Shown: in pieces, positions 48,915 to 58,999 of the stretch
Position numbering within the stretch: position 1 is the stretch's first letter
Layout of the letters: each line of letters begins with the position of its first letter
Assembly (NCBI GenBank): GCA_904066235.2
Contig: CAJFCV020000002.1
Span: 1,674,001 to 1,738,000, forward strand
Reading direction: 5' to 3'
Source of the DNA: Bursaphelenchus xylophilus
Lineage: Eukaryota; Nematoda; Chromadorea; Rhabditida; Aphelenchoididae
Length of the DNA stretch: 64,000 nt
Program-made: the position numbers and the translations under genes
Notes under the pieces: model-generated
The model's input: only the letters and a program-made list of their open reading frames with translations
Databases searched by the model: none
Told to the model about the DNA's origin: nothing

Positions 48915-49869
48915 ATGCTGAAAGCTGTGGAGATTTTATTGATTTTTGGTCTCTTAGCACTATGCTGTGATTCTGTGCAGAGTGCTGCGCCTTATTATGG
49001 GTATGATTTTAATCGAAGGTAAGGAAATTAGAAAAGGTGTACGATATACTATATAAACTTATACAAACTTCGGAGATCTTTTGAATTTTTTCCCCGAGTC
49101 ATTGAATTTTACGTATAGCGCGAAAAAAAGGTCGTTAAATTTCTTGCTATGTCTTCAGATACATAGTCCTACATTAATCAATGTGTAAGGGCTGTAGAAT
49201 GCCATTTTCAGAACCCCTATTATTTTGAAATAAGCATGGTATCAGTCTGTCGGGAAAATAATGTGGAATCGCCCGTCATCGCTTTGCGACGCTAGCCGCG
49301 GCTGGAGATTTAGTGCGCGGCTGCGACGAACCGTGACATTTTTCTGCGACATTCTCCATATTATTTTCCCGACAGGCTGATATAAAGTATGAAGCAAATG
49401 TGACGGCCACCCATTCATTTTAGTCCATCATTTTTTAATAAAATATCAACTTATTAGCCCCTTTAACACAACCGGATTGAAGCAGTTTACGGTCACATTT
49501 TTCTCCAAAAGTTTATCTACAGTAATAGCGCTAAAATGCTACTCTTTCCCACTAAACTATAGTTTGTGGCGTCCAATTTCGATACCGTAGGCTAATCCAA
49601 TCCTATCACGTTCCTCGTTTCACAAGGGACAAAGTCGTATGCCGCAAAACACCAAATCATCGGGCACAAACCAAAAATTACTCTGCAGAGCCAAAGGTCA
49701 ACTGATGATTTTTTCTTCATTCGCAACATTCAATTTGTCCCATTTCAGGAATAACTGGGCCTCGCCGACCTCGGTCTTCAACCCGTTCCCGTTCGGGCCG
49801 CTGAATTCGCCCGCCCCTTCCTGGGCCTTCCTCTACTCGAACAATGTGAACGACGTCTACAAGCACTGA
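48915..49869 (+). CDS. Small secreted peptide, 74 residues, two exons
   Basis: Exon 1 (48915-49018) ends in AG|GTAAGG and exon 2 (49749-49869) begins after CATTTCAG. The split Arg codon AG-G restores the frame and the stop is TGA. The first 23 or so residues form a signal peptide (MLKAVEILLIFGLLALCC, then DSVQS). The mature part is about 50 residues, rich in Asn, Pro, Tyr, Phe and Ser, with PYYGYDFNRR near its start and no cysteine. The RR pair could be a processing site, so a neuropeptide-like precursor is possible, but no clear repeated peptide or Gly-Lys-Arg amidation site is present. The 730-bp intron contains a family D element (49242-49380). I do not recognise the family. Confidence 0.7.
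49242..49380. mobile_element. MITE, family D, inside an intron
   Basis: This 139-bp element starts TCAGTCTGTCGGGAAAATAA and ends TTATTTTCCCGACAGGCTGA, with TA on both sides. The ends match over about 24 bp with one difference. It lies in the intron of the 48915 gene without touching either splice site. Confidence 0.85.
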
Positions 49870-50071
49870 AGAAAAACGCCCAAGACTACAAATTCTGTTG
49901 CATTTTTTTGCGTTTTTTCAATGTACATAGATTGTCCTTATAAACAAATTCCGATAAACAGAAATAGCCTAATAATTGGAGGGGAAAAATGGTAATTTAA
50001 TTGAGTCACAGCTTCTTCCCTCGCGTACTTGGTGCTGGTCTTCAGTCGAGTGAAAAGGGAACGGTTCGAAC

Positions 50072-51456
50072 ATGCGGTCTTTAATTTCTGCGATGCTGGT
50101 GGCCAACGTTTTGGTCGAGGCTGGTCAAAATGTAAGTGAGCCTATACGTAATAGATCACTGAGAATGTAACAGAGTTTATAAGGGGTGAAGTTACTAAAA
50201 AAATCCGATTCACGTCAATCCAGCGCATTTACTATAGGTTTTAGGCGTTTCACACTATTGATTGACCAAAACATTTGAGATATCAAATTTCTATGGGAAA
50301 AATTTTTTTGTAAACAAAATGGGTCTTAAAATATCAAGAAAAGTTTAGAATGTTATTTTTTGACCATAAAGCAAGGTTTTGTGCCGGATTGCCAAGAAAA
50401 AAATAGCCAAACGTTTTCTCCAAAATTCCATTAATGGCAAAACGCTACATTAGATCTTAAATATTAAGGAAACAGCTTCAACTGCGCTGTAATGACATGC
50501 GTTTATGGTAGTTTTTGGCGTCAAACGTATTGAACCAACTCTTCTGGTAGAGAACATATAAAACAAAGAGAGTTAGCAGACAAAAAACCCTCGCTTCTCA
50601 GTCTAGCAGGCCTAGATGTGCTGTGCTAGAAACCGCAATCGTTAGCACCATATGCAGGCTTCTAAAACCACAAAACACAATTTCAGAGCGGTTTAGTTTA
50701 CGACCGCTTCTATGAGTCGTCAAAGGACTTTGGAATGAACGTCACCAAAGAAAGTGTCGCAAAATGTGTTGACGGAACCTTGGGAAGGGTAAGTTTGTCA
50801 TCATTACAACTGCGCTACTATAGCAAGTTAGTTTTAAGTCGTTTTCGCTATTAAAATACCTAATTTCAGGCCTCGGAACTCGATGAAAAATACGGTTTGA
50901 AGTTGAACAAATATGTCCAAAGATTTGTTGATGCGGTCGAGAAAATTCCAGAAGATGACTTGCGAGGAGATCAGTATGGCGAAGCGATGAATGCGTTCCA
51001 CGACTTGGTCCAGAAGACTAAGCAAAAGTCTACCGCGGCTGAACAGGCATGGTTCGACAAGACCTTCCTGGTTGTCAGCTCCATTTACAATGTAAGCCTT
51101 ACACTTAGCACTTGAATTTGCACATTCGCAGTCTCCACTTTGATGGATAAACTGGCAAAGAGACATTTTTCCCAACATCAAATTTTCAGGGAAAGCCCCA
51201 GCAAGAAATCTCCGCGAACGCCCGAAAACTCGGCCTTCTTTATCCCCGAGTTGTGGAGAGAATGGTCGAAGTCTACGAGCTTGGTCGAGCCCATGATATC
51301 AACATGAAACAGTACGTTGACAAATACTTGGACGCCATCTCTGACTATCACGGAGATCAAACTCAAGTCTCGGAGGCCATGGAGAAAATTAGAGAGAAAT
51401 TAATCGAGATTGAAGTTCCATCTGACTCTTTGAAGTTCCTGGATGTTACTCCTTAA
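50072..51456 (+). CDS. Secreted protein of the P-x-x-D-x-RG family, member 1
   Basis: Four phase-0 exons: 50072-50131, 50687-50788, 50870-51091 and 51190-51456 (stop TAA). Donors are GTAAGT, GTAAGT and GTAAGC; acceptors end in TTTCAG. The product has 216 residues. Residues 1-18 form a signal peptide. The sequence continues with KDFGMNVTKESV, matching the D-A-G region of the other family members, and PEDDLRG at residues 81-87. The rest looks alpha-helical and charged, with one cysteine in the mature chain, so disulfide stabilisation is unlikely. Its extra first intron sets it apart from the three-exon members at 53717-63429; the later exon boundaries agree with theirs. It converges on the defensin-like gene, with 230 bp between the two stops. 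I do not recognise the family and no function is assigned. Confidence 0.85.
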
Positions 51457-51545
51457 TCTTCCAGCTTTTTTATGATTTACAATAATGCTGCAGCAAAATA
51501 ATTTTTTGTATTTTCTCGAGAAAATAACAAAAAAAAAACATGTAA

Positions 51546-51551
51546 AATAAA
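51546..51551 (+). terminator. Polyadenylation signal AATAAA
   Basis: AATAAA lies 90 bp after the stop of the 50072 gene, in a run of overlapping AATAAA-like hexamers (51544-51560). Confidence 0.65.
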
Positions 51552-51629
51552 TAAAATAAACGAATGGTGCTTTTTCGCAAACCTCGGATCTAATATCAAA
51601 GTGTGTTACCATTATTCTGACATGGCAAG

Positions 51630-51639
51630 TTTATTTATT
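51630..51639 (-). terminator. Two overlapping polyadenylation signals (minus strand)
   Basis: Read on the minus strand this is AATAAATAAA, 47-57 bp after the stop codon of the defensin-like gene. The plus-strand gene ends just beyond it, so the two transcripts converge with little or no spacing. Confidence 0.65.
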
Positions 51640-51685
51640 GAGCTCAGAACGTATTTTAAGGAAAAATGTTTGTGCTGGAGAAAGT

Positions 51686-52586
51686 TCAAACAGTTTGACA
51701 CCAGCATTGACGGTTGCGACAGACGCCGCGCTTGTAGTTGTGTTGCCAACACCACTGGTGACATGGGGCAACCCACTGTTTGCAAAGACCAGCGGGGCCC
51801 AGAACCTCGCCTGAAAAGTTTGTGTTACTCCTGTATTTTGAAACATTCAGTTCTATGATTTTAAAATTCTTTTGGGTATTGGAAATTTCAGACTTTCTGG
51901 GCCAAATATTCGAATGATCCCGTTCAAAGACCCTAAATTATAACCCCACAATCATCAAATCGGAACATGGATTTAAAGTGATGACTAGAGAAGACAATAT
52001 ATTCCAGAAGAAACATGCTTTCTCAGGAGTAATGAACAAAGGTTGTAAAGGTATTACCACAGTGGCGGACCTGATCCAGTGGCAAAAAGCGTGCCATTTT
52101 GCATCCGGGAAATATCAAAAAATGTGGCAAAATGTTTCCCTCTTCAAGTGAAAAAACAACGATCCAAAACCGCTCTTTTTGTGAGGGAAAGGGCGCGGCC
52201 TTCAAAATGTGGTTTTTTTTAGTTGGAGAGGGAGGCATTTTGCCACATTTTTGATACTTCTCGGATACAAAATGGCGCGTTTTTTCCACTGGATCAGGTC
52301 CGTCACTGTACTGCAACACCCCTTCTTTATTTGAAGATGATCCCATCAGTGGACAGTAGAATATTAAGCTTGCAGCAATTTCTATGCACAATTTAAGGTC
52401 TACAGAAGTTTTCTAGAAAAATCTTGCAAAAAATCTAACTGTCACATCAGAATTGGCACAACTACGGCATTTCTTACCGGCTGACTGGACCTCAGTGAGC
52501 TTGACTTCCATGGGCTTGACCTCAGTTGGAAGAGCGAAGGCAACTCCAAAGAGAAGGGCCAAAACAACGAAGACTTTGAATTGCAT
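51686..52586 (-). CDS. Defensin-like secreted peptide, CS-alpha-beta cysteine pattern
   Basis: Exon 1 runs 52586-52478 and ends in a GTAAGA donor. Exon 2 runs 51810-51686 after a CTTTTCAG acceptor. The split Gly codon G-GC keeps the frame and the stop is TGA. The product has 77 residues: a signal peptide of about 18 (MQFKVFVVLALLFGVAFA), an acidic-to-mixed propart (LPTEVKPMEVKLTEV), and a basic, Trp-rich mature domain with six cysteines spaced C-x6-C-x3-C-x9-C-x4-C-x-C. The C-x3-C and C-x-C pair is the signature of the CS-alpha-beta fold, found in invertebrate and fungal defensins. The mature domain has several Arg, Lys and His and few acidic residues, as antimicrobial peptides do. Nematodes have other CS-alpha-beta peptides, often with eight cysteines; this one has six. 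Activity against microbes is inferred, and a signalling or channel-directed role cannot be excluded. The 667-bp intron holds a family G element. Confidence 0.8.
52060..52308. mobile_element. MITE, family G, inside the defensin-like gene's intron
   Basis: This 249-bp element starts CAGTGGCGGACCTGATCCAG and ends 'ctggatcaggtccgtcactg', followed by TA. The terminal match is about 25 bp with few differences, so it is among the best-preserved copies. It leaves both splice sites intact. Confidence 0.85.
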
Positions 52587-52623
52587 TTCAAGTTTGTTGA
52601 TCTTTCCGAGTTTATATCTCTTA

Positions 52624-52632
52624 CTTTATATA
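52624..52632 (-). promoter_or_regulatory. TATA box of the defensin-like gene
   Basis: On the minus strand the sequence is TATATAAAG, ending 38 bp before the ATG at 52586. A second TATA-like run (GATATAAAC) lies between it and the ATG. A strong TATA box close to the start fits an inducible or tissue-specific gene. Confidence 0.6.
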
Positions 52633-52649
52633 CCGCCAAATTCGATGAC

Positions 52650-53589
52650 TAAAGCAGATATACCAGTCGTAGATTTTGTTGAGAAAACAAAGGTTTGTGG
52701 CGATCATCTTACCCCAATGACGAAAAATAGGGGGCAATTTGCCGATAAGGACCGAGAGTTTCACTAAAATTTACTTTGTTATAGGGAGTACCGAAGCTAT
52801 CATCTTGACTTAATCAAATTTTGTGTTTCGTTACCACACCATGCACAACTCATTACGCACATTCGGTTCCTGTCTGATTGTTGATTTCGAGCTTGTAGTG
52901 TCGAACTCCAGATGTCTACATAATGAGAAGTTTCTTGTCTGGGATTGCTCAGAATGGCCTGCTTAATTTTGCCATTAGATTTTGTGTTATGTGTTTTGAA
53001 ACTGTTTTATCACCTCTTTTTTATAGAGGGAAGAACTTATGTTATCAAAATAGAAGCATTAGGCCTGCGAATGCACTCTTGGAACCCTTTGAATACAAAA
53101 TACAGTCAAAAATCTTTGAAAATTGTTGGAATCGCCAGACGTTGCCTCTTGGAGCTGCTAGACCTAATGTTGCCAGATAAGAAGTATCGCATTTACCAAT
53201 TCCGCCTTGCAAAATCAAGGCGAAGTGTAAGAAACCGATAGCGAAGAGTATATTCCGGTCATCGGAGTCCTTAGTTTCATGTGGACCTTTTGAACGTACG
53301 GATGGTGTAAATTGAAATACACGTGTGAATTGGCCATCTTGTATACCGTGGTATTTGAGAGAATAAAGCGGGCATTGGTAATTATTAGAGTGTTGGGGGA
53401 GCTTGTCTAGCTCAGCGTATTAGGAGACCCGGTGTTTGATCGTGTTGACGAGGAACCGAGGAATCTGTTTTGGCGACCACTACGGAACGACGCTTCGGTG
53501 AGACTCGGTTGCAATTTGGATAATTGGCGAGCTTTTTCTTTATTATTTGTTTCTATTTTTGGGCCAAAAAGTAGTTTCTATAGGGATTA
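52650..53589. other. Intergenic stretch
   Basis: No gene is supported. Two overlapping plus-strand frames at 52923-53241 are open for 85-98 residues but lack a signal, acceptor or relatedness to neighbours. Confidence 0.4.
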
Positions 53590-53716
53590 AAGCTTCCAAC
53601 TTTTGAGTTTGGTCCAAACGAATTGCCGCAATAGACGAAAAAACAAAATAATTCCGCGAGAAAATATCTTTCGGCCGTCAAACCCCACAAACATTCTTTT
53701 TTGACAATTCGTTTGA

Positions 53717-54563
53717 CTACAACCGATACTGGGTGGGCGAAGTGCCGAAATGGGGCGGGAGATTCCCTGGGCTGCCGGGCGTTGTCTGTTTGGTCGGTGT
53801 TACCCTCATTTGCAAAAGATCTCGATAATATGACACCGCCCCGTTACTGTCGTTGTCTTCCAAAGCGTCTAGCAACGGCTCGGTCGCACGAAATGGGTCA
53901 TCTGGGATGTCCTCCTGAATATACTTGGCATAAACTTCACAAATCTGTTGCGTCAGCTGAACCCGAGTTATGTTCAGGAACTTCCGTGCATTCGCGTCGA
54001 TAACTCTTACCCTGGGATTCTAAAACAAAAAGAAGATTTTTAAGACGAATGATTATATGTAAAAAGCTCACATTTCGCAAAACATCCATCAAGGTGGACG
54101 AGAAGCTGACCGCGTCGTCCTCCCATCCCAACGAAACGTTGCGGCGCATCCTATCCACCATATCGAAGCGATACATCATTCCTACTTCGTGGAACTTGAT
54201 TCCGCGTAGGTCGTCGTCGGGAAGATTGAGAAGGCCATTTTTTAATTTGATAATTTTGTCGTCCAAGTTCAGGTGGGCTCTGTCGTTTATAGCATGCATC
54301 TAGAAACAGCAGAATACAGGAGAATTTGCAAGGCATGTCTCGGTATACCGGCTTCTGCAAGTCCCCTGCCAAGTCATAAAAAATCATTTGCAATATTTCA
54401 AACCTACCAGCCGATAAAACATCATGGAATATTTCGTGACCTGATCTAGCGTATAGTTTAGCCCCGCATCTTTCACGATGAGGTACAGTTTATCAATTAA
54501 GGCATCGGGTTCGACAGTACAAAATGCCCCAAACAATATTCCGCAAATCAGGTAGACCTTCAT
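53717..54563 (-). CDS. Secreted protein of the P-x-x-D-x-RG family, member 2
   Basis: Three phase-0 exons on the minus strand: 54563-54408, 54299-54072 and 54019-53717 (stop TAG). Donors are GTAGGT and GTGAGC; acceptors end in TTTCTAG and GTTTTAG. The product has 228 residues. A signal peptide (MKVYLICGILFGAFC) is followed by IVKDAGLNYTLDQV, then PDDDLRG at residues 79-85, then a helical, charged region. A Pro/Gly/Thr-rich tail ends the chain. NIT in exon 3 is a possible N-glycosylation site. Exon 1 (156 bp) is identical to that of member 3 at 57275-58118, while exons 2 and 3 differ at many amino-acid positions. The family is not recognised. Confidence 0.85.
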
Positions 54564-54592
54564 TTTCGAAACGCTTCAATTTTAATAACCTT

Positions 54593-54601
54593 CCTTTATA
54601 G
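54593..54601 (-). promoter_or_regulatory. TATA box of family member 2
   Basis: CTATAAAGG on the minus strand, about 30 bp before the ATG at 54563. Member 3 has the related CTATAAAGA at the same place. In member 4 it has become CCATAAAGG. Confidence 0.55.
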
Positions 54602-54612
54602 CCGCCAATGAA

Positions 54613-54623
54613 CCACGTCAATG
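54613..54623 (-). promoter_or_regulatory. Shared upstream motif CATTGACGTGG
   Basis: This 11-mer lies 50 bp upstream of the ATG of member 2. It occurs at the same distance before member 3 (58168-58178) and, with one change, before member 4 (60220-60230). The same word in opposite orientation lies 113 bp before the plus-strand member 5 (60642-60652). The core TGACGT resembles a bZIP/CREB-type site. For members 2-4 the sharing follows from duplication; for member 5 it is more notable. Confidence 0.4.
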
Positions 54624-55340
54624 TGATTTATTCACGGTTTTAAATTTTTTATTTACTAGCTGTTTGAAGATTTTTATTTCTCGTGATAATGTGGGAATCA
54701 GCTGGACTAATGAGGGTTTATTTCGCTAGCATGAGTAACCATTTCGCGTAATAACATGCTGATTGGAAGTGGTGGTCACTTGAAGAAACCATTCTTGTTT
54801 GAAGGCACCGAGATACGGCCTCAAAAGAATACACAAAATTGCGATGTTACCGATATGGACCTGTTGACCATTCAGTCCAAAAAAATTGTCTGATTCGTAC
54901 CATGGCATCCCCCCCTTGCCCGCGTGACGCTCTAGAGATCAGATATTCATCATCACCTCCGAGATAAACCATTCACAAGGGATCGGTAAATAGTTGCAAC
55001 CTGCTTTCTTAACGAAACATAAATCATTTGAAAGAGCATTAAAAATAGTGCACAACGCAAAAAAAAGCAGCTGCCTAATTGACCTTGGGGTATAGATACG
55101 ACCTCTTGTTAGTCCAAAAAAGTATTTGTTCATTACAGTCACACCTCACTGTCAGGAGACTTTTGAGGGTTCTACAACGGCTAACACCTTCAAGCTCTAG
55201 ATTGTACTCCATACTTTATCGAAAACGCGCATTAAAGACATCAAGTAAAACATTGAAGCTTGTCACTATCAACCCACATACTTCTAATAGAAATTACTTA
55301 TTTATTTCTTCGGTTAAATCATTTATAACATTTTGTTCTA

Positions 55341-56580
55341 TTAGGTTGTCCAACAAATAATGACCCTCTTCGAAAAATTTAATTTTTCGGCAAAATTTAC
55401 CGTAATAACTGCGATCTATTTAATCAAAATTATTATCATATGCTTAATCACGCTTGCTACAACGTGCCAAAAAGTTTTTTATGTTTGTAGCTTTGGAACC
55501 CCGGCTTCTGGAGCCGATGAAACTTTTGAAGGCCTTTTCAAGGGCGTCTTGATTGTCGAATTCCCTACCACTGATGAAACGTGCTAGATTCTGGAACTGA
55601 TGGTGATGTGTATAGGCGAGCTTTGACAAATAGGCTGGACGAGGGACAGTCTCGTATCTCTATTAAATCGGCTTCTGGAGGGTCATCTTTCAAAGGGGAG
55701 GTTCCGTGTAGCCGCTAAGAATTTTTGGACTTCTGCGGCGCATCGTTGAAGATAGACGCTGCCACAAACTGTCTCTCTGGATACAGTAGGGGATGGTATC
55801 TACATTTTGGCCAGCTTTCAAGAAGGTGTATTGTACTATTCCCATGCTGCACCATCAAGAACTAGTCATCACCTTGTTTTGTGGGGAGTCGGGCTTTGAC
55901 AAGTGCCGCAGCGATACCCTCGGAGGACTCTGTTCAGCATATCTGGTCTGGTTGTCCCAGTAGGTCCTCTTTTCATCAGAGGCAACGATTCGATCCAGAA
56001 AACGGCACGTAAACGCGAGAAATGTAATGCTTCCTCTCTTTGCTTTGATCCGATAACATGCGAAAAAGTTGCCGAGCATTTTTTGAATTCCATCGACATC
56101 AAATGGTTAGCCACCGATTATTTCAAACGCCACACGATGTCAGAGACGCGTTGGATGTTGATTCTAGGATGTTCGTCAACCGACGACCTCAGGGTAAATT
56201 GATAAGGTTTGGATTCCATACTTTATCTATGGGTCCCTTGCCGCCAAATCGTAATTTTTAAATCCATCGTTTCACCGTGTTCAGACTCAGAACACACTAG
56301 TCGAACATAGCGTTGATACTTTGCGTAGCTTCTGAAACTGCCGCATCCTGTTTTTGCCCGTAAAAGATGACCGCGCGAACCGACTTTTTTTTGATAATTT
56401 TTGATTAGGGCTAAATTACTGTAATTTGGTCCCAATATGACAAACGATACATCAAACGAAACCCTGAAATCTCAGCTACAAAACGCTGTAATATTTCGAA
56501 ATTCCATCATCGCCTGCCTTTTTTAGAGGCTTTACACTTTGCCCCTCTCACAGAGGGTCATTATTTGTTGGACAACCTAA
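55341..56580 (-). mobile_element. Mariner element, 1,240 bp, decayed
   Basis: Perfect 29-bp terminal inverted repeats begin TTAGGTTGTCCAACAAATAA on each side. TA target duplications lie at 55339-55340 and 56581-56582. Size, TIR length, terminus and TA target are those of mariner elements. The minus strand encodes pieces of a mariner transposase in different frames. The intact TIRs suggest it could still be moved by an active relative. It interrupts a third-exon fragment of the local secreted-protein family. Confidence 0.9.
55444..56114 (-). pseudogene. Mariner transposase, broken by frameshifts and stops
   Basis: In the middle, FLDRIVASDEKRTYWDN matches the first catalytic Asp region of mariner transposases. 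It continues as HLSKPDSPQNKVMTSSWW, which corresponds to the region before the second catalytic Asp. Near the end, ISGREFDNQDALEKAF corresponds to the C-terminal domain. These lie in different minus-strand frames with stops between them, so no complete enzyme can be made. The N-terminal DNA-binding part is too decayed to read with confidence. Confidence 0.8.
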
Positions 56581-56582
56581 TA

Positions 56583-56750
56583 ATTTGCAAAAGATCTTGA
56601 TATAGTGTCACCGCCGCGTTACTGTCGTTGCCATACAACGCGTCTAGCAACGGGTCGGTCACAGTAAATGGGGTATTAATGCAATCCTCCTGAATATACC
56701 TGTCATATATCTCGCAAAGCTGTTCTGTCAGCTGATGCTGAGTTATACCT
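56583..56750 (-). pseudogene. Third-exon fragment of the P-x-x-D-x-RG family
   Basis: Read on the minus strand it encodes GITQHQLTEQLCEIYDRY and later PLLDALYGNDSNAAV, closely matching exon 3 of member 4 (59387-60170). The match stops at the mariner TA at 56581. I found neither the rest of exon 3 beyond the mariner nor clear exons 1 and 2 upstream. It is the remnant of another gene copy. Confidence 0.75.
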
Positions 56751-57149
56751 TGACTTATAGCTAAGTCTTACCATGATACCATCAAATTTAGACATAAAAT
56801 TTCAAGCAAGATTGGTTTCCTATAGTGACTAACCCTTCCAATCAGCATTTTGTTGCGCGTAATCACAACCCATACCAGTGAAGCGAGCTCTCCTTAGTCC
56901 AGCTGACATCGACCTCATCGTCCCCAGACAAATCAAGCTCTTGAAAGTCGTTATACTGACTACAGCGACATTATGTCACAACCGATAACGTTCAATCTGT
57001 AGACATTTCGAGATTTCACACTTTTCGTACGGAAATATGTTGACGTTTCCTTACCCTTTACGACGGAATTACTCTTTACCAGCTAATATTTTGATTGCAC
57101 CATGTACAAGAGCTCAATTTCTTACACTACTTTTTGCTTGACGTCGCTT
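56751..57149. other. Intergenic stretch, possible decayed copy remains
   Basis: No open exon is present. The DNA lies where exons 1 and 2 of the broken family copy would be expected, but I could not recognise them by eye. Confidence 0.35.
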
Positions 57150-57274
57150 CACTTTTGAGTTTGGTCTAAACCAAGTGTCGCAATTGACAAAAAAAATAAA
57201 ATAATTCCGCGAAAACATATTCTTCGGACATAAAACCCCACGTAAAAATTCATTTTTGACGGTTCGTTTGACTA

Positions 57275-58118
57275 CTACGGATGCGGGGTGGGCGAAGTGC
57301 CGAAATGAGGCGTGGGACTCCCTGGGTTGCCGTGCGTTGTCTGTTCGGTCGGTGTCAGCCTCATGTGCGTAAGTGCTTCATATTGTATCACTGCCATGTG
57401 ACCGTCGTTCCAATTCAACGAATCTAGCAACCAGTCGATCGTAACAAATGGGGTATCTTTGATGTCCTCCCGAATATACCTTACATAAACCTCACAAATC
57501 TGTTGCGTCAGCTGAAGCTGAGTTATGTTCAGGAACTTCCGTGCATTTGCGTCGATAATTCTTTGCCTGGAATCCTAAAAAAGAGTATTTTTTAGGACGA
57601 ATAATTATTAAAAGCTCACATTTCGCAAAAGATCCAACAAGTTGGCCTCGAAATACAACGCGTTCTCCTCCCATCCCATCGAGACCTCGTTGCGCATCTT
57701 AGGGAACGTATCGTTGCGATACACGTTTCCCGCTTTGCTGAACTCCGGTCCGCGTAGGTCGTCGTCGGGAAGATTGAGAAGGCCATTTTTTAATTCGATA
57801 ATTTTGTCGTCCAAGTTCAGGTGGGCTCTGTCGTTTATAGCATGCATCTAGAAACAGCGGAATACAAGAGAATTTGCAAGGCATATCGCGGTATACTGAC
57901 TTCTGCAAGTCCCCCCTTCCCTGCCAAGTCTTAAAAAATCATTTGCAATATTTCAAACCTACCAGCCGATAAAACATCATGGAATATTTCGTGACCTGAT
58001 CTAGCGTATAGTTTAGCCCCGCATCTTTCACGATGAGGTACAGTTTATCAATTAAGGCATCGGGTTCGACAGTACAAAATGCCCCAAACAATATTCCGCA
58101 AATCAGGTAGACCTTCAT
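57275..58118 (-). CDS. Secreted protein of the P-x-x-D-x-RG family, member 3
   Basis: Three phase-0 exons on the minus strand: 58118-57963, 57847-57620 and 57574-57275 (stop TAG). Donors are GTAGGT and GTGAGC; the exon 3 acceptor is TTTTTTAG. The product has 227 residues. The signal peptide and first 52 residues are identical to member 2. PDDDLRG is at residues 79-85 but the next part changes to PEFSKAGNVYRND, and the C-terminal tail ends in PHFGTSPTPHP. Changes are concentrated in exons 2 and 3 while exon 1 and its flanks are unchanged. This could reflect recent conversion of exon 1 or selection on the mature part. The family is not recognised. Confidence 0.85.
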
Positions 58119-58587
58119 TTTCGAAACGCTTCAATTTTAATAACGTTTCTTTATAGCCGTCTTTGAACCACGTCAATGTGATTTATTCACGGTTTTTAAT
58201 TTTTTCATTTACTGGCTGTCTGAAGATTTTCATTTCTCATGACGATATGGGAATCCTGAACTAATGAGGGCTTGTTTCACTAGTGCACGTTCGTTACTAG
58301 CATCACTCACGATCGTGCAAAGACTTGCTGATTGGAAGTGGTAGTCACTAGAACAAATCATTCTTGTTTGTAAGTTCGGAGATATAGCCCCAAAATAATA
58401 CGCATAAGCAGCGACTTGAGCCCATAAAAGTATTTGTTCATTACAGTCACACCTCACTGTCAGGAGACTTTTGAGGGTTCTACAACGGCTAACACCTTCA
58501 AACTTCAAGACATCGAGTAAAACATTGAAGGTTTTCGTTATCAACCCACATACCTCTAGAAATTCCTTATTTATTTTTTTTTGCTTA

Positions 58588-58999
58588 CAAGGGAAGTACC
58601 CCAAGTGCGACGCTCAGATTTTCTTTAAATTTTGCACAAACGTCGGGCATGAACCAAGTATCAATTCATGAAAGTTTGAGTTCGCGTTTTGCAAGCGCCA
58701 CCGAGATATTGAACGATCTTCGCCGCGGAGAGAGTACGCCTAACGTGGAGAGCGGTCAGAGAGAAAAACGTTTTTTGGCCATAACTTTGCTAGTTTCGTG
58801 CGGAAAAAATTATTTTTTTACGAAAACGTTGCCCTCTATGGTAGAAATAGGCATGAAAGTTTTCGTGCAAGATCTAAAAATCTCGGTTGTTTCTGCAAAG
58901 CGCGATCTAGAATTCTCGCATATATTTTAGAAAAAATTATTTTACATTTGTGCCACGTTTCATAAAAATCTAAGCGTCGCACTCGGGGAACTTCCCCTG
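58588..58999. mobile_element. Family H element, 412 bp, with TTA target duplication
   Basis: Termini are CAAGGGAAGTACCCCAAGTG on the left and, inverted, CAGGGGAAGTTCCCCGAGTG on the right, continuing as inverted repeats for about 50 bp. TTA lies at 58585-58587 and 59000-59002. The duplicated block at 55311-55329 shows the same flank with a single TTA and no element, which defines an empty site. A 3-bp TTA target fits the PIF/Harbinger group. It has no coding capacity. Decayed relatives occur at 15200, 16480, 24730, 26051, 31048 and 31880. Confidence 0.8.

Larger units (their letters stand above)
53590..55340. repeat. Tandem duplication block, copy 1
   Basis: This block matches 57150-59020 over the gene, its 3' flank and its promoter side. 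Anchors include 'cttttgagtttggtc' at the gene's 3' side and 'cctcactgtcaggagacttt' and 'gggttctacaacggctaaca' on the far side. Copy 1 keeps the uninterrupted sequence 'cggTTAaatcatttataac' (55311-55329). In copy 2 this point is split by a family H element. The gene's first exon is identical in both copies. Confidence 0.75.

Noticed and set aside
53398..53470. A tRNA-like stretch containing TAGCTCAGCG
   Set aside because: No T-arm consensus at the right distance and no acceptor-stem pairing could be found.
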